In this document: positions 1 through 7,986 of the stretch, piece after piece
How the letters are laid out: each line of letters begins with the position of its first letter
Numbering within the stretch: position 1 is the stretch's first letter
NCBI RefSeq assembly: GCF_938018035.1
Contig: NZ_CALIJF010000284.1
Span: 1 to 10,803, forward strand
Source of the DNA: an uncultured Campylobacter sp.
Lineage (GTDB): Bacteria > Campylobacterota > Campylobacteria > Campylobacterales > Campylobacteraceae
Length of the DNA stretch: 10,803 bases
Direction of reading: 5' to 3'
The notes under the pieces: model-generated
Databases searched by the model: none
Seen by the model: only the letters and a program-made list of their open reading frames with translations
Told to the model about the DNA's origin: nothing
Position numbers and translations under genes: made by a program

Positions 1-517
1 TGCTCATAACTTCGTATGCTTTGCGTTTTATAAGTAAGCTAAAGGTGTATGCGGGGATCGCTACAAAAATTCCACATCCTGTAGCAACCAGGGCCTCACT
101 GATCGCAGGAGCGATAGTATCGATGCCGGAATTTCCGCCGCCAAGCTTGGAAAATGTGTGAAGTATGCTAACGACTGTACCAAATAGCCCGATAAATGGC
201 GAAGTGGAGGCGACGATAGATAGCCAAGTAAGTCCGCTAGTGGAGTCACGTTCGGCTTTGCCTTTATAAATTTCCAGGGCTTCTTTTGAAATTTTATCGG
301 TATTTACTTTTTGAAAAATAGAGCCCGAAAGCGAAATCCTACCACCCATCAGCAAGGATTCGAGTGCCTTTGCTTCGCGGTGTTGCCACGCACTAAGCCC
401 TACAAATCTGGAGATTAAAATCGTAAAAGTGACGATAAAATAGATGGATAACCAAGAAAGCACGAATATCGTAATAAACGTGCTTCTCGTAAAATAACTT
501 AAAATTAGATCTAGCAT
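1..517 (-). CDS. TolQ/ExbB-family proton channel subunit (3' end cut off by window edge)
   Basis: Inner-membrane MotA/TolQ/ExbB family subunit, which with a TolR/ExbD partner uses proton-motive force to drive the Tol-Pal or TonB system. The first 172 residues are visible. A hydrophobic segment lies at about 13-38, followed by a cytoplasmic stretch with LSAWQHREAKALESLL (41-56). The family core at 99-121 contains PFIGLFGTVVSILHTF, and a third hydrophobic segment at about 136-157 contains ALVATGCGIFVAIPA. The Thr residues in GTV and VATG match the conserved pore-lining Thr positions of the family. The ATG at 517 lies 2 bases after the atpC stop, with AAGGCAAAG inside the atpC end as a probable ribosome binding site, so it is probably co-transcribed with the atp operon. 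In Campylobacter this gene is normally followed by exbD/tolR, tolA/tonB, tolB and pal, beyond this window. TolQ and ExbB cannot be told apart from this fragment; the context favours the Tol-Pal type. Confidence 0.93.
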   Translation of the reverse strand, partial: MLDLILSYFTRSTFITIFVLSWLSIYFIVTFTILISRFVGLSAWQHREAKALESLLMGGRISLSGSIFQKVNTDKISKEALEIYKGKAERDSTSGLTWLSIVASTSPFIGLFGTVVSILHTFSKLGGGNSGIDTIAPAISEALVATGCGIFVAIPAYTFSLLIKRKAYEVMS

Positions 518-519
518 AT

Positions 520-924
520 TTAACTTTGCCTTGCGAATTCGTCTACTCTAGCCATGATTGCTGCGGAATTTGCCGCATCGGAGCTAATGGACGCAAGCAT
601 ATCTTTGGCGCGCTGCAAAGACTTCGCTACGGCGCTTTCGCTATTGCCTCCGATAGCCACGGCTTGAGTGGCTAGGATAGTAGTTTTTTCTTCGGTAACT
701 TCCAAAAATCCGTCATTTACCAAAACAAGCTGCTTTTTGCCGTCTTTATCCACAATCTCGACGACGCCACCTTCACTTTTGTCTTTAAGTCCCGTTAGCA
801 AGCTCGCATGCCCTGGCAAAATACCCATTTCGCCAGTAATGCCGGGGAGTTGGACGGATTTGACTTCGCCCGAAAAGACCATCCCTTCGGGCGTAACGAT
901 ATCTAAAAGCAAAAATTCTTTCAT
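520..924 (-). CDS. atpC: F1 ATP synthase subunit epsilon
   Basis: Epsilon subunit of the F1 central stalk. It couples gamma rotation to the c-ring and inhibits ATP hydrolysis in many bacteria. The protein has 134 residues, the usual length. The N-terminal beta-sandwich carries the family pattern LDIVTPEGMVFSGEVKSVQL (7-26) and PGITGEMGILPGHASLLTGL (27-46). The C-terminal part (about 90-134) is Ala/Ser-rich and helical, as expected for the regulatory two-helix domain, but I see no long basic run. The ATG at 924 has AGGAA about 7 bases upstream and is 10 bases after the atpD stop. It is the last atp gene of the cluster; its TAA ends 2 bases before the tolQ/exbB start. Confidence 0.96.
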   Translation of the reverse strand: MKEFLLLDIVTPEGMVFSGEVKSVQLPGITGEMGILPGHASLLTGLKDKSEGGVVEIVDKDGKKQLVLVNDGFLEVTEEKTTILATQAVAIGGNSESAVAKSLQRAKDMLASISSDAANSAAIMARVDEFARQS

Positions 925-934
925 CTTAAAATTC

Positions 935-2332
935 CTATGCTTTCATCTTTTCAGCTTTTGCTACTACCTCGTCGATATTTCCCACCATATAAAAGGCATT
1001 CTCCGGCAGATCGTCGTATTTGCCCTCTAAAATTCCCTTAAAGCCAGCGATAGTTTCCTCTAGCGAGATATATTTGCCCGGACTTCCGGTAAATACTTCG
1101 GCTACGAAAAACGGCTGAGATAGATAGCGCTCGATCTTTCTAGCGCGCTCGACTACGAGCTTGTCCTCTTCGCTAAGCTCATCCATACCTAAAATCGCGA
1201 TAATGTCTTGCAAATCTTTATATTTCTGAAGCACCGCTTGGACGCCGCGAGCGACCTTGTAATGCTCCTCACCGATGATTTGCGGATCAAGCATTCTTGA
1301 GGTCGAATCAAGCGGATCGACGGCAGGATAAATTCCTTTTTCGGCGATCGCTCTGTTTAAAACGGTCGTCGCATCAAGGTGCGCGAAAACGGTCGCAGGA
1401 GCTGGGTCGGTAAGGTCGTCCGCAGGCACGTAAACGGCCTGAACGGAGGTGATAGAGCCCTTTTTGGTCGAAGTGATACGCTCTTGCAGTTTACCCATTT
1501 CGCTAGCAAGCGTAGGCTGATAGCCGACCGCGGACGGAATTCGTCCCAAAAGCGCGGACATCTCCGAACCAGACTGCGAGAAACGGAAGATATTATCGAT
1601 AAACATCAAAACGTCAAGCCCAAGCTCGTCGCGGAAGTACTCGGCCATCGTAAGACCGGTTAGCGCGATACGGTTCCTCGCCCCCGGCGGCTCGTTCATC
1701 TGTCCGTAGGTCAAGGCGACTTTATCCAAAACGCCCGATTCTTTCATCTCGTTATAAAGGTCGTTTCCCTCTCTCGTTCGCTCGCCGACGCCCGCAAATA
1801 CGGAGTAACCGCTGTGTTTGAAAGCGACGTTGTGGATTAGCTCCATAATAATAACGGTCTTACCGACGCCTGCACCGCCGAATAGTCCTACCTTGCCACC
1901 CTTTGCGTAAGGAGCAAGCAGATCGACCACTTTGATGCCGGTTTCAAAAATTTCACTCTTCGTGCTTTGATTTTCAAAGCTAGGCGGATCTCTGTGAATG
2001 GACCAGCGAGTTTCAAATTTTTCATCCTCGCCTTCGTCGATCAGATCGCCTGTGACGTTAAAAATTCTACCCAAAACTTTCTCGCCCACAGGCACCGTAA
2101 TAGGCGCGCCAAGAGCCGTAGCCTCAAGCCCTCGCCTAAGTCCATCGCTCATATCCATAGCGATCGTGCGGACGCGATTGTCTCCAAGGTGCGCGGCTAC
2201 CTCTAGGATCAGCCTACGATGAGCGCCCTCGACGTCAAATTTAACCTCGATAGCTTCATTAATCTTCGGCAAGTAGTCCTTGAAATCGACATCGACCACG
2301 GGACCCATTACCTGAGAAATTATTCCTTTCAT
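935..2332 (-). CDS. atpD: F1 ATP synthase catalytic subunit beta
   Basis: Catalytic subunit of the F1 head; alternating alpha/beta pairs make ATP from ADP and phosphate. The protein has 465 residues, typical length. Visible motifs: Walker A GGAGVGKT (152-159); GERTREGND (183-191) with the catalytic Glu184; Walker B LMFIDN (242-247); the SALLGRIPSAVGYQPTL loop (259-275); the alpha/beta signature region PAVDPLDSTS (336-345); and an intact DELSEED contact loop (384-390). Start choice: the longest reading frame begins five codons earlier at 2347, but that ATG overlaps the atpG TGA and has no good Shine-Dalgarno sequence. The ATG at 2332 has AAGGA (2339-2343) 6 bases upstream and gives the usual N-terminus MKGIISQVMGPVVDVDF. 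The gap from the atpG stop is then 11 bases, like other gaps in the operon. Confidence 0.98.
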   Translation of the reverse strand: MKGIISQVMGPVVDVDFKDYLPKINEAIEVKFDVEGAHRRLILEVAAHLGDNRVRTIAMDMSDGLRRGLEATALGAPITVPVGEKVLGRIFNVTGDLIDEGEDEKFETRWSIHRDPPSFENQSTKSEIFETGIKVVDLLAPYAKGGKVGLFGGAGVGKTVIIMELIHNVAFKHSGYSVFAGVGERTREGNDLYNEMKESGVLDKVALTYGQMNEPPGARNRIALTGLTMAEYFRDELGLDVLMFIDNIFRFSQSGSEMSALLGRIPSAVGYQPTLASEMGKLQERITSTKKGSITSVQAVYVPADDLTDPAPATVFAHLDATTVLNRAIAEKGIYPAVDPLDSTSRMLDPQIIGEEHYKVARGVQAVLQKYKDLQDIIAILGMDELSEEDKLVVERARKIERYLSQPFFVAEVFTGSPGKYISLEETIAGFKGILEGKYDDLPENAFYMVGNIDEVVAKAEKMKA

Positions 2333-2343
2333 CCGTTTTCCTT

Positions 2344-3252
2344 TCATTTCATTGATTCGACGCCGCTTATGATCTCGATAAGCTCAGTCGTGATAGAGCC
2401 TTGTCTGGCTTTGTTGTATGCTAAATTTAACTGCGATACGCGCTCCTTGGCGTTGTTTGTCGCATTCTCCATCGCATTCATTCTCGAGCAATGCTCCGCT
2501 GCCAAAGAGTCAATAAGCGCGTAATACATGCTGTAGCTAAGATAGCTCTGGATTAAATTTAACATCAATGTTTCTTCGTCCTCAGGGCTTTCAACCTCTA
2601 CTTCCAATGTAGATGTTTTTAAAGCGTCCTCATTAATCGCAGGCTCACCGATCGGCACCAACGTATTTACCCGCATCTCTTGAGTAATCATATTCAAATA
2701 GCCATTGTGGACGAGTATGACTTCATCGGTTTTGCCTTCGTTAAAATCCTTAACTGCGGCTTGGACGATTTCGTTAGCTTTCTCGGACGATGGAGATGAG
2801 CTGACGCCGATATATCGCTCCAAAAGCTCAACGCCTTGAAAATCAAAATACTCTATCCCCTTTTTGCCGACGGCGCGAAGGCGAACCTTGATCTTTTTAG
2901 CTTTAAGCTCCTCGATCAAAGCTTTGATCTTTTTGATGGTGTTGATATTAAAACCGCCGCAAAGCCCTTTATCTGCAGTGATAAACAGCAGATCAACCAC
3001 CTTTACTTCCCGCGTGGTATCAAAAATTCTAAGTTTTTCGTCGTTGCCCGAATTATTGCCTACGTAATTTTTAACGCGCGCAGAAATTTCACCCAAGACC
3101 TCGTTAATCTTCACCGCATAAGCACGCGAGCGCATCGCCGCCTCTTTAGTATTTTTAAGCTTGACGTTGGAGACCAGCTTCATAGCTTTGGTAGTCTTCT
3201 CCGTATTTCTGACGCTCTTGATCTGTAGCTTTATATCCTTTAAATTTGCCAT
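2344..3252 (-). CDS. atpG: F1 ATP synthase subunit gamma
   Basis: Central rotor shaft of F1, which rotates inside the alpha3beta3 hexamer. The protein has 302 residues, slightly above the common 285-295. It shows the two terminal coiled-coil helices of the family: an N-terminal helix with KLQIKSVRNTEKTTKAMKLV (8-27) and a C-terminal helix with EHCSRMNAMENATNNAKERV (253-272). The C-terminal signature ITTELIEIISGVES (287-300) follows the gamma pattern except for Val where Ala is usual after Gly. The ATG at 3252 lies 12 bases after the atpA stop, with AAAAGG upstream. A stretch rich in acidic residues (about 217-229, EVEVESPEDEETL) sits in the globular domain. It lies between atpA and atpD as in nearly all bacterial atp operons. 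Confidence 0.97.
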   Translation of the reverse strand: MANLKDIKLQIKSVRNTEKTTKAMKLVSNVKLKNTKEAAMRSRAYAVKINEVLGEISARVKNYVGNNSGNDEKLRIFDTTREVKVVDLLFITADKGLCGGFNINTIKKIKALIEELKAKKIKVRLRAVGKKGIEYFDFQGVELLERYIGVSSSPSSEKANEIVQAAVKDFNEGKTDEVILVHNGYLNMITQEMRVNTLVPIGEPAINEDALKTSTLEVEVESPEDEETLMLNLIQSYLSYSMYYALIDSLAAEHCSRMNAMENATNNAKERVSQLNLAYNKARQGSITTELIEIISGVESMK

Positions 3253-3264
3253 AATTTAGCCTTT

Positions 3265-4779
3265 TTAAGCGGCAAAGGTCGCTTTAAAGTCATTTAGAGC
3301 CTTGATTAAATTTTCTTCCAAATCCTTCTCGATGGTCTTTTTGCTTCTTATCTCTTCAAAAATTTCAGGATATTTCGCCTCGATATACGGATAGAGCTCA
3401 GCTTCGAATTTACCAATCGAACTCGTAGGCACATCGTCCAAAAATCCGCGGCTTCCCGCAAAGATGATGACCACTTGATTTTCGACCGGAAGCGGCGAAT
3501 AAGGAGGTTGCTTTAAAATTTCGACCATTCTTTGTCCGCGATCCAGCTGCTTGCGACTACTCTCGTCCAGATCGCTCGCAAACTGCGCAAACGCCTGAAG
3601 TTCGCGGTATTGAGCAAGATCTAGGCGCAAGGTTCCAGAGACCTTTTTGATAGCTTTAATCTGCGCAGAACCGCCGACGCGGCTAACCGAAAGACCTACG
3701 TTGATCGCAGGGCGAATTCCTGAGTTAAATAGACCAGATTCTAGGAAAATTTGACCGTCAGTGATAGAGATAACGTTTGTAGGGATATATGCCGAAACGT
3801 CGCCTGCCTGCGTCTCGATGATAGGAAGCGCCGTTAGGCTACCTGCACCGAGTGCGTCGCTTAGCTTACTAGCACGTTCAAGCAAACGAGAGTGCAGGTA
3901 GAATACGTCGCCAGGATACGCCTCACGTCCTGGCGGACGACGCAAAATAAGTGACATCTCGCGATACGCAACCGCATGCTTGCTCAAATCATCGTAGATG
4001 ATAAGCGCGTGGCGGGAGTTATCTCTGAAATACTCACCCATCGTGCAGCCCGAATATGGAGCCAAATACTGAAGCGCGGCTGCCTCGCTAGCACCGGCTG
4101 CAACTACGATCGTATAATCCATCGCGCCGTATTCTTCAAGCTTTTTAACGACTTGTGCGACGGTGGATTGTTTCTGACCGATTGCTACATATATGCAGAT
4201 GACGTCTTGGCCCTTTTGATTGATGATGGTATCAACAGCAACAGTGGTTTTTCCTGTTTGGCGGTCGCCGATGATGAGCTCGCGCTGTCCGCGACCGATC
4301 GGCACTAGCGCGTCTATCGCTTTAAGACCGGTTTGAAGCGGCTCATGGACGGATTTGCGAGCCATGATGCCTTTTGCCTTTTCCTCGACAAATCTCGTCT
4401 CGGTGGTCTCTATCGCGCCTTTGCCATCGATCGGTTCGCCTAGAGCGTTTACTACGCGACCGATTAATGCATCACCTACCGGAACGCGCAAAAGCTTACC
4501 CAGTCTTTTAACGCTACTACCTTCGTTAATACCGCTAGTATCGCCTAAAATAACGATGCCGACACTGCTCTCCTCTAAATTTAACGCGATACCACGAGCT
4601 CCGTTTTCGAATTCGACCATCTCGTTAGCCATTACGTTTTTTAAGCCGTAAACATTAGCAACGCCGTCTGCGACCGAAACGACCTTACCGGTTTCTTCGA
4701 TATCAACGCTAAGATCGAAATTTTCGATTCGCTCTTTGATTATGCTGCTGATTTCGTCTGCCTTAATTTTCGCACCCAC
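3265..4779 (-). CDS. atpA: F1 ATP synthase subunit alpha
   Basis: Non-catalytic nucleotide-binding subunit of the F1 head. The protein has 504 residues. Visible motifs: N-terminal helix then the beta-barrel with GKVVSVADGVANVYGL (31-46); Walker A GDRQTGKT (171-178); Walker B LIIYDDLSKHA (259-269); RPPGREAYPGDVFYLHSRLL (281-300); and the signature PAINVGLSVSRVGG (357-370), where Arg367 is the arginine finger that reaches the beta catalytic site. The start is GTG at 4779, not ATG: AAGGAG (4786-4791), overlapping the atpH stop, lies 6 bases upstream. The N-terminus MGAKIKADEIS matches the family, and no in-frame ATG nearby would keep it. It follows atpH by 11 bases. Confidence 0.98.
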   Translation of the reverse strand: MGAKIKADEISSIIKERIENFDLSVDIEETGKVVSVADGVANVYGLKNVMANEMVEFENGARGIALNLEESSVGIVILGDTSGINEGSSVKRLGKLLRVPVGDALIGRVVNALGEPIDGKGAIETTETRFVEEKAKGIMARKSVHEPLQTGLKAIDALVPIGRGQRELIIGDRQTGKTTVAVDTIINQKGQDVICIYVAIGQKQSTVAQVVKKLEEYGAMDYTIVVAAGASEAAALQYLAPYSGCTMGEYFRDNSRHALIIYDDLSKHAVAYREMSLILRRPPGREAYPGDVFYLHSRLLERASKLSDALGAGSLTALPIIETQAGDVSAYIPTNVISITDGQIFLESGLFNSGIRPAINVGLSVSRVGGSAQIKAIKKVSGTLRLDLAQYRELQAFAQFASDLDESSRKQLDRGQRMVEILKQPPYSPLPVENQVVIIFAGSRGFLDDVPTSSIGKFEAELYPYIEAKYPEIFEEIRSKKTIEKDLEENLIKALNDFKATFAA

Positions 4780-4790
4780 GCTTTACTCCT

Positions 4791-5324
4791 TTAAATTGCT
4801 TTTAAAATATATTCGCTCATTTTTTGTTTCAATCTATCAACTGAAAAACTAATCTCAAATCCAAGATCCTCGACTTCGATCTTAATGCCTTCAAGCTCGC
4901 TTTTAACGGGTTGCAGAGTAATATCTGCATTAAATTTCTTTGAAATTTTGACCTCTAGCTCTTTTATTTTCGCGGCGTCTATTTCGGTAGCGGAATAAAT
5001 TTTACCTAAGTATTTATTATCCAGCGCCGCAATATTCTTGCGCAGTTCCTCGACTATCTGTGGAATTAGCGCAATACGCCTATTTTTAGCTAAAAGTTTA
5101 ATAAAATTTACGATTTTTTCGCTTGGATTTTTTATAAACGACGCAATAAGTTCCACTTTGGATTCCTCTTTTAGCGTCGGAGATTTTACAATATCTTGGA
5201 ATTTTGGAATTCTAAATGCGCTCGCGACGCTCTCGAGCGTCTGCAAAACAGAGCCTAGTTCATCTTTTTTATAGCTCAGTATCAGGGCGTTTACATATCT
5301 TTTTGAGGTGTTATTTATCATCAT
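4791..5324 (-). CDS. atpH: F1F0 ATP synthase subunit delta
   Basis: Delta (OSCP-like) subunit, which joins the top of the F1 head to the b/b' peripheral stalk. The protein has 177 residues, usual length. The N-terminal helical-bundle region reads SKRYVNALILSY (7-18); the weakly conserved C-terminal domain ends GFEISFSVDRLKQKMSEYIL, resembling the family end (a V/I-D-x-S-V-xx-(R/K)-L type motif). Identification rests on this end motif, on length and on position between atpF and atpA. Two ATG codons are adjacent (5324 and 5321). The first overlaps the atpF TGA as ATGA, which suggests translational coupling; AAAAAGG within the atpF end serves as a plausible ribosome binding site. Which of the two ATGs is used cannot be decided. 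Confidence 0.94.
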   Translation of the reverse strand: MMINNTSKRYVNALILSYKKDELGSVLQTLESVASAFRIPKFQDIVKSPTLKEESKVELIASFIKNPSEKIVNFIKLLAKNRRIALIPQIVEELRKNIAALDNKYLGKIYSATEIDAAKIKELEVKISKKFNADITLQPVKSELEGIKIEVEDLGFEISFSVDRLKQKMSEYILKAI

Positions 5325-5836
5325 CCGACCTTTTTCTCTACGATTTTAATCAGTTTGTCTTGACCGAATTTAATGTCGTCCGATGCAAAAACGTCATCCA
5401 GTATCTCGCTTACGACCTCTTTTTTGATCTTGCGCGCCTCAAAGCTCTTCTGCTCATCGAAAGATTTTTGCAAATTCGCAATCTCTTGCTCGGTCGCATT
5501 TTTTATCTTTTCGGCAGCGAACACGATCTCTTTTTTAGCGGTTTCGATTAAAGCTGCGCCTTGGACCTTAGCATCTTGCAAATCTTTTTTAACTTGCTCT
5601 TTGCGAGCTGCGGACTCTTTTAAAATTTTCTGATTAGCCTCAAGTCTAGATGCGATGCCGTCGATTCTACCTTGATATGCTGCTTTTGCAGGACCTTTTA
5701 AAAGATAAAACAAAATTCCGAAAAACAAAATGAAATTTATGCTTCGCCACAGCACGTCGTAGTCTTTGACTCCATCGTGCCCACCGCTTGCTAAAACAAA
5801 CGCCGGAATTATAAATAAAAATAGATATTTTTTCAT
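5321..5836 (-). CDS. atpF: F0 ATP synthase subunit b (peripheral stalk)
   Basis: One of two b-type stalk subunits here; it pairs with the b' product encoded just upstream. The protein has 171 residues. Residues 1-17 form a hydrophobic stretch with two Lys at the front (MKKYLFLFIIPAFVLASGG), resembling a cleavable signal sequence. After a short polar stretch HDGVKDYDVLWRSIN, a second hydrophobic segment (about 34-48, FILFFGILFYLLKGP) is the probable membrane anchor. The rest (about 57-171) is a long charged helix rich in Lys, Glu, Ala and Gln, suited to the right-handed coiled coil of the stalk. The ATG at 5836 follows the b' stop by 10 bases, with TGAGGA overlapping that stop. The hydrophobic N-terminus is unlike the E. 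coli b subunit, which has a single N-terminal anchor. Confidence 0.95.
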   Translation of the reverse strand: MKKYLFLFIIPAFVLASGGHDGVKDYDVLWRSINFILFFGILFYLLKGPAKAAYQGRIDGIASRLEANQKILKESAARKEQVKKDLQDAKVQGAALIETAKKEIVFAAEKIKNATEQEIANLQKSFDEQKSFEARKIKKEVVSEILDDVFASDDIKFGQDKLIKIVEKKVG

Positions 5837-5846
5837 ACTGAAATCC

Positions 5847-6269
5847 TCATACTTTAGCCACAGCGCTGCTTAGAGCATTTTTAAATTCCGGAATTTTGGC
5901 TTGCAAATCATTTTTTAGGTTGCGCTTTTGCTCATCCAAACCGCCTAAAAATTGATCGAAATCCTCCTCCATAGCGGCTTTTTTCTCGGCTATTTCTCTG
6001 GCGGCAGCCTGCTTCGCGCTATCCATCGCCTCTTGCTTTATTTTAACAGCCTGCAACTTCGCAGCATCCATGATTCTTACGATCTCTGCTTTATCGGCAT
6101 CTGCATCTTGTGCGTTTTTCATCGCATTTGCCTCATCTTCTTTAATAATAGCCTCTCGCTTTTCCATATGCAAAAGTAACGGTCTATAAAGCTTAATATT
6201 TAAGAAGTAAATCAAAGCTAAAAATACGACGATGGTCGTTATCATGGCGGTCAAACTTACGTCTAGCAT
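5847..6269 (-). CDS. atpF': F0 ATP synthase subunit b' (peripheral stalk)
   Basis: First gene of the ATP synthase operon and second b-type stalk protein. The protein has 140 residues: a single membrane anchor (about 8-25, AMITTIVVFLALIYFLNI), the boundary pattern KLYRPLLLHMEKREAIIKED (26-45) typical of b/b' proteins, then a charged helix to the end. Paired b and b' are known from photosynthetic bacteria and are usual in Campylobacterota, where they form a heterodimer. The ATG at 6269 has a strong GGAGGAGG ribosome binding site 4 bases upstream. A 74-base gap separates it from parB; the next gene atpF follows after 10 bases. Some databases label it simply as a second subunit B. Confidence 0.94.
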   Translation of the reverse strand: MLDVSLTAMITTIVVFLALIYFLNIKLYRPLLLHMEKREAIIKEDEANAMKNAQDADADKAEIVRIMDAAKLQAVKIKQEAMDSAKQAAAREIAEKKAAMEEDFDQFLGGLDEQKRNLKNDLQAKIPEFKNALSSAVAKV

Positions 6270-6273
6270 CGCA

Positions 6274-6281
6274 CCTCCTCC
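6274..6281 (-). promoter_or_regulatory. Strong ribosome binding site of atpF'
   Basis: GGAGGAGG on the minus strand, 4 bases before the atpF' ATG. It contains a full match to the anti-Shine-Dalgarno core and is the best such site in the window. It suggests that translation of the ATP synthase operon is initiated efficiently and independently of parB. Confidence 0.8.
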
Positions 6282-6305
6282 AGGTTGGTTTTAAACAAAA
6301 TGCGT

Positions 6306-6311
6306 ATTTTA
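6306..6311 (-). promoter_or_regulatory. Candidate -10 box for the atp operon
   Basis: TAAAAT on the minus strand, preceded by TTG, inside the AT-rich 74-base parB-atpF' gap. It matches the TATAAT consensus at five of six positions. Campylobacter housekeeping promoters often lack a clear -35 box and rely on an AT-rich upstream stretch; the sequence from 6312 to 6343 is such a stretch. Start of transcription would lie near 6299, giving a leader of about 30 bases. This is inference from pattern and position; transcription could also run through from parB. Confidence 0.4.
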
Positions 6312-6343
6312 CAATATGAAAAATTAAAATACACTATAAAAAA

Positions 6344-7207
6344 TCATCCGATTTTCTTTAAAAACTCGGAAATTTGTAAAATTTCGCTAAATTCGATCGA
6401 AATTTTACGCTCTTTGATACTTATTTTACCGAATTGATCAAGCTTAGCCTTTAGCTTTAAAAGCTCAGGCTTGAAGCTTTGAAATTCCACGCCAGGCTTT
6501 TTCTCTTTTGGAACGGTTTTATCTTTGAGCTTTTTTACTAAATTTTCGGTATCTCTTACGCTTAGACGCTGTCCTAAAATGGTATTTAGCGCTAAAATTT
6601 GATCCTCTTTTTCGAGTCCAACCATTATCTTGGCGTGCCCTTGCGAAATTTTATCTGCGCTTATGGCGTCTTGCACTTCGGAGCATAAATTTAAAAGTCT
6701 TAGCGTGTTGGTAATCTGCGTGCGGGACTTTTTGATGATGTCGGCTAACTCCTCTTGCGTAATCCTGTATTCGCCGATGAGCTCCTTATAGGACTTAGCA
6801 AGCTCGATAGGATTTAGATCCTCGCGCTGGATATTTTCGATGAGGGCAAGCTCTCTTAAATTTTGAGATTTTATGTCCGCGACTACGGCTTTGATTTTAC
6901 TATCGCCCAAAAGCTTCGTCGCTCTTAGGCGTCGCTCGCCGGCGATAAGGACGTAAGAATCATCTTTTTGAATAACGATGATAGGCTGAATAAGCCCGTG
7001 GCGGGCAATACTCTCGCTTAGCTGCCTAAGTGCCTCTTCATCGAAGCTTTGACGCGGTTGATATGGATTTGGCTCGATTTTATCGACATCGATTTCGATA
7101 ACTAAGCTATCGGCATTTCCGCTTTCTAGCTCTCTGTTATAGGAGCTTTCTACGTCGTCTAAAATCGCACCGAGCCCGCGCCCGAGCGCTCTTTTTACCT
7201 TGCCCAT
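6344..7207 (-). CDS. parB: Chromosome partitioning protein ParB
   Basis: ParB-family CTP-dependent DNA clamp, which loads at parS sites near the origin and works with ParA in chromosome segregation. The protein has 287 residues. Visible parts: N-terminal ParA-stimulating segment RALGRGLGAIL (6-16); ParB/Srx CTP-binding domain with NPYQPRQSFDEEAL (47-60), GLIQP (71-75), GERRLRA (90-96) and ENIQREDLNPIE (124-135); helix-turn-helix around ITQEELADIIKKSRTQITNT (149-168); and a C-terminal dimerisation part (about 240-287). The ATG at 7207 overlaps the end of parA by 13 bases, with GGAG upstream. I looked for a parS-like GTTTCACGTGAAAC palindrome in the window and saw none. Confidence 0.97.
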   Translation of the reverse strand: MGKVKRALGRGLGAILDDVESSYNRELESGNADSLVIEIDVDKIEPNPYQPRQSFDEEALRQLSESIARHGLIQPIIVIQKDDSYVLIAGERRLRATKLLGDSKIKAVVADIKSQNLRELALIENIQREDLNPIELAKSYKELIGEYRITQEELADIIKKSRTQITNTLRLLNLCSEVQDAISADKISQGHAKIMVGLEKEDQILALNTILGQRLSVRDTENLVKKLKDKTVPKEKKPGVEFQSFKPELLKLKAKLDQFGKISIKERKISIEFSEILQISEFLKKIG

Positions 7208-7986
7208 TTTTGCTCCATTATGGATTTAGCGAGGTCTTGATAAGCGATGGAACCAGCAGATTTTATATCGTATAAAACCACCGGCTTGCCAAAACTTGGG
7301 CTTTCAGCTAGCTTGATATTGCGCGGGATGATGACTAGATCATCACTCTTACCGATACGAAAGAGCTTATCGTCGAAATACTCGCGTAAATTCGCGACCG
7401 TTTCTTTAGCGAGATTGTTTTGCAAGCTGTACATTGTCGGCAAAAATCCGCGAATTTTTAAATTTTTATTGAGCGTTTGCTTGACGACTTTTACGGTATT
7501 TAGGATCAACGCGACGCCTTCAAGCGCGTAGAATTCGCACTGAATCGGGATAATTACGCTATCGCTTGCGACCAAGGCATTTACCGTAATGCTACCGAGC
7601 GTCGGCGGCGAATCGATGATTATGAAATCATATCTGTCCTTAACCTCAGAAATTTTATTTTTTAGCATTAGTTTGAAGTCTTTCTCTTCACTTACTTCGC
7701 GCTCGATGCCTACAAGTCCGATGTTTGACGGCACCAGATCCATAAACTCAAGTTCGGTCTTTTGGATCACTTCAGACATGCTCTTACGCCCCGTTAGGAC
7801 GTGATAAATGTTAAATTCAAAGTCGCTGCGGTTAAAGCCAAGCCCGGTCGTAGCGTTCGCCTGAGGATCTACGTCAATCAGTAGAACCCGCTTTTTCTTT
7901 ATCGCTAGCGACGCAGCGAGATTAACCGCTGTGGTCGTCTTTCCGACGCCGCCTTTTTGATTGGCAATCGTAATTACTTCACTCAT
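7195..7986 (-). CDS. parA: Chromosome partitioning ATPase ParA (Soj)
   Basis: Deviant-Walker ATPase that dimerises on ATP, binds DNA non-specifically and moves ParB-parS complexes. The protein has 263 residues, typical of chromosomal Soj-type ParA without the extra N-terminal helix-turn-helix of plasmid type Ia proteins. Visible: Walker A KGGVGKT (11-17) with signature Lys11; Walker A' LLIDVDPQAN (35-44) with Asp38 and Asp40; Walker B IIIDSPP (122-128); and PRNIKLAESPSFGKPV (221-236), the conserved segment near the DNA-binding Arg. The ATG at 7986 overlaps the birA TGA (ATGA), implying translational coupling; the Shine-Dalgarno match is weak. Its position with parB and upstream of the atp genes is the Campylobacter arrangement. 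Confidence 0.98.
   Translation of the reverse strand: MSEVITIANQKGGVGKTTTAVNLAASLAIKKKRVLLIDVDPQANATTGLGFNRSDFEFNIYHVLTGRKSMSEVIQKTELEFMDLVPSNIGLVGIEREVSEEKDFKLMLKNKISEVKDRYDFIIIDSPPTLGSITVNALVASDSVIIPIQCEFYALEGVALILNTVKVVKQTLNKNLKIRGFLPTMYSLQNNLAKETVANLREYFDDKLFRIGKSDDLVIIPRNIKLAESPSFGKPVVLYDIKSAGSIAYQDLAKSIMEQKWAR

Noticed and set aside
1379..1663. Plus-strand frames opposite atpD, atpA, atpG and the other large genes
   Set aside because: They are antisense shadows of well-recognised genes with no ribosome binding sites or family motifs; no plus-strand gene in the window is convincing.
2347..2347. ATG at 2347 as the atpD start
   Set aside because: It overlaps the atpG stop, lacks a spaced Shine-Dalgarno sequence and adds MKGKR before the standard AtpD N-terminus; ATG 2332 has AAGGA 6 bases upstream.
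6270..6343. parS site beside parB
   Set aside because: No GTTTCACGTGAAAC-like palindrome is visible here or elsewhere in the window; the gap is simply AT-rich.
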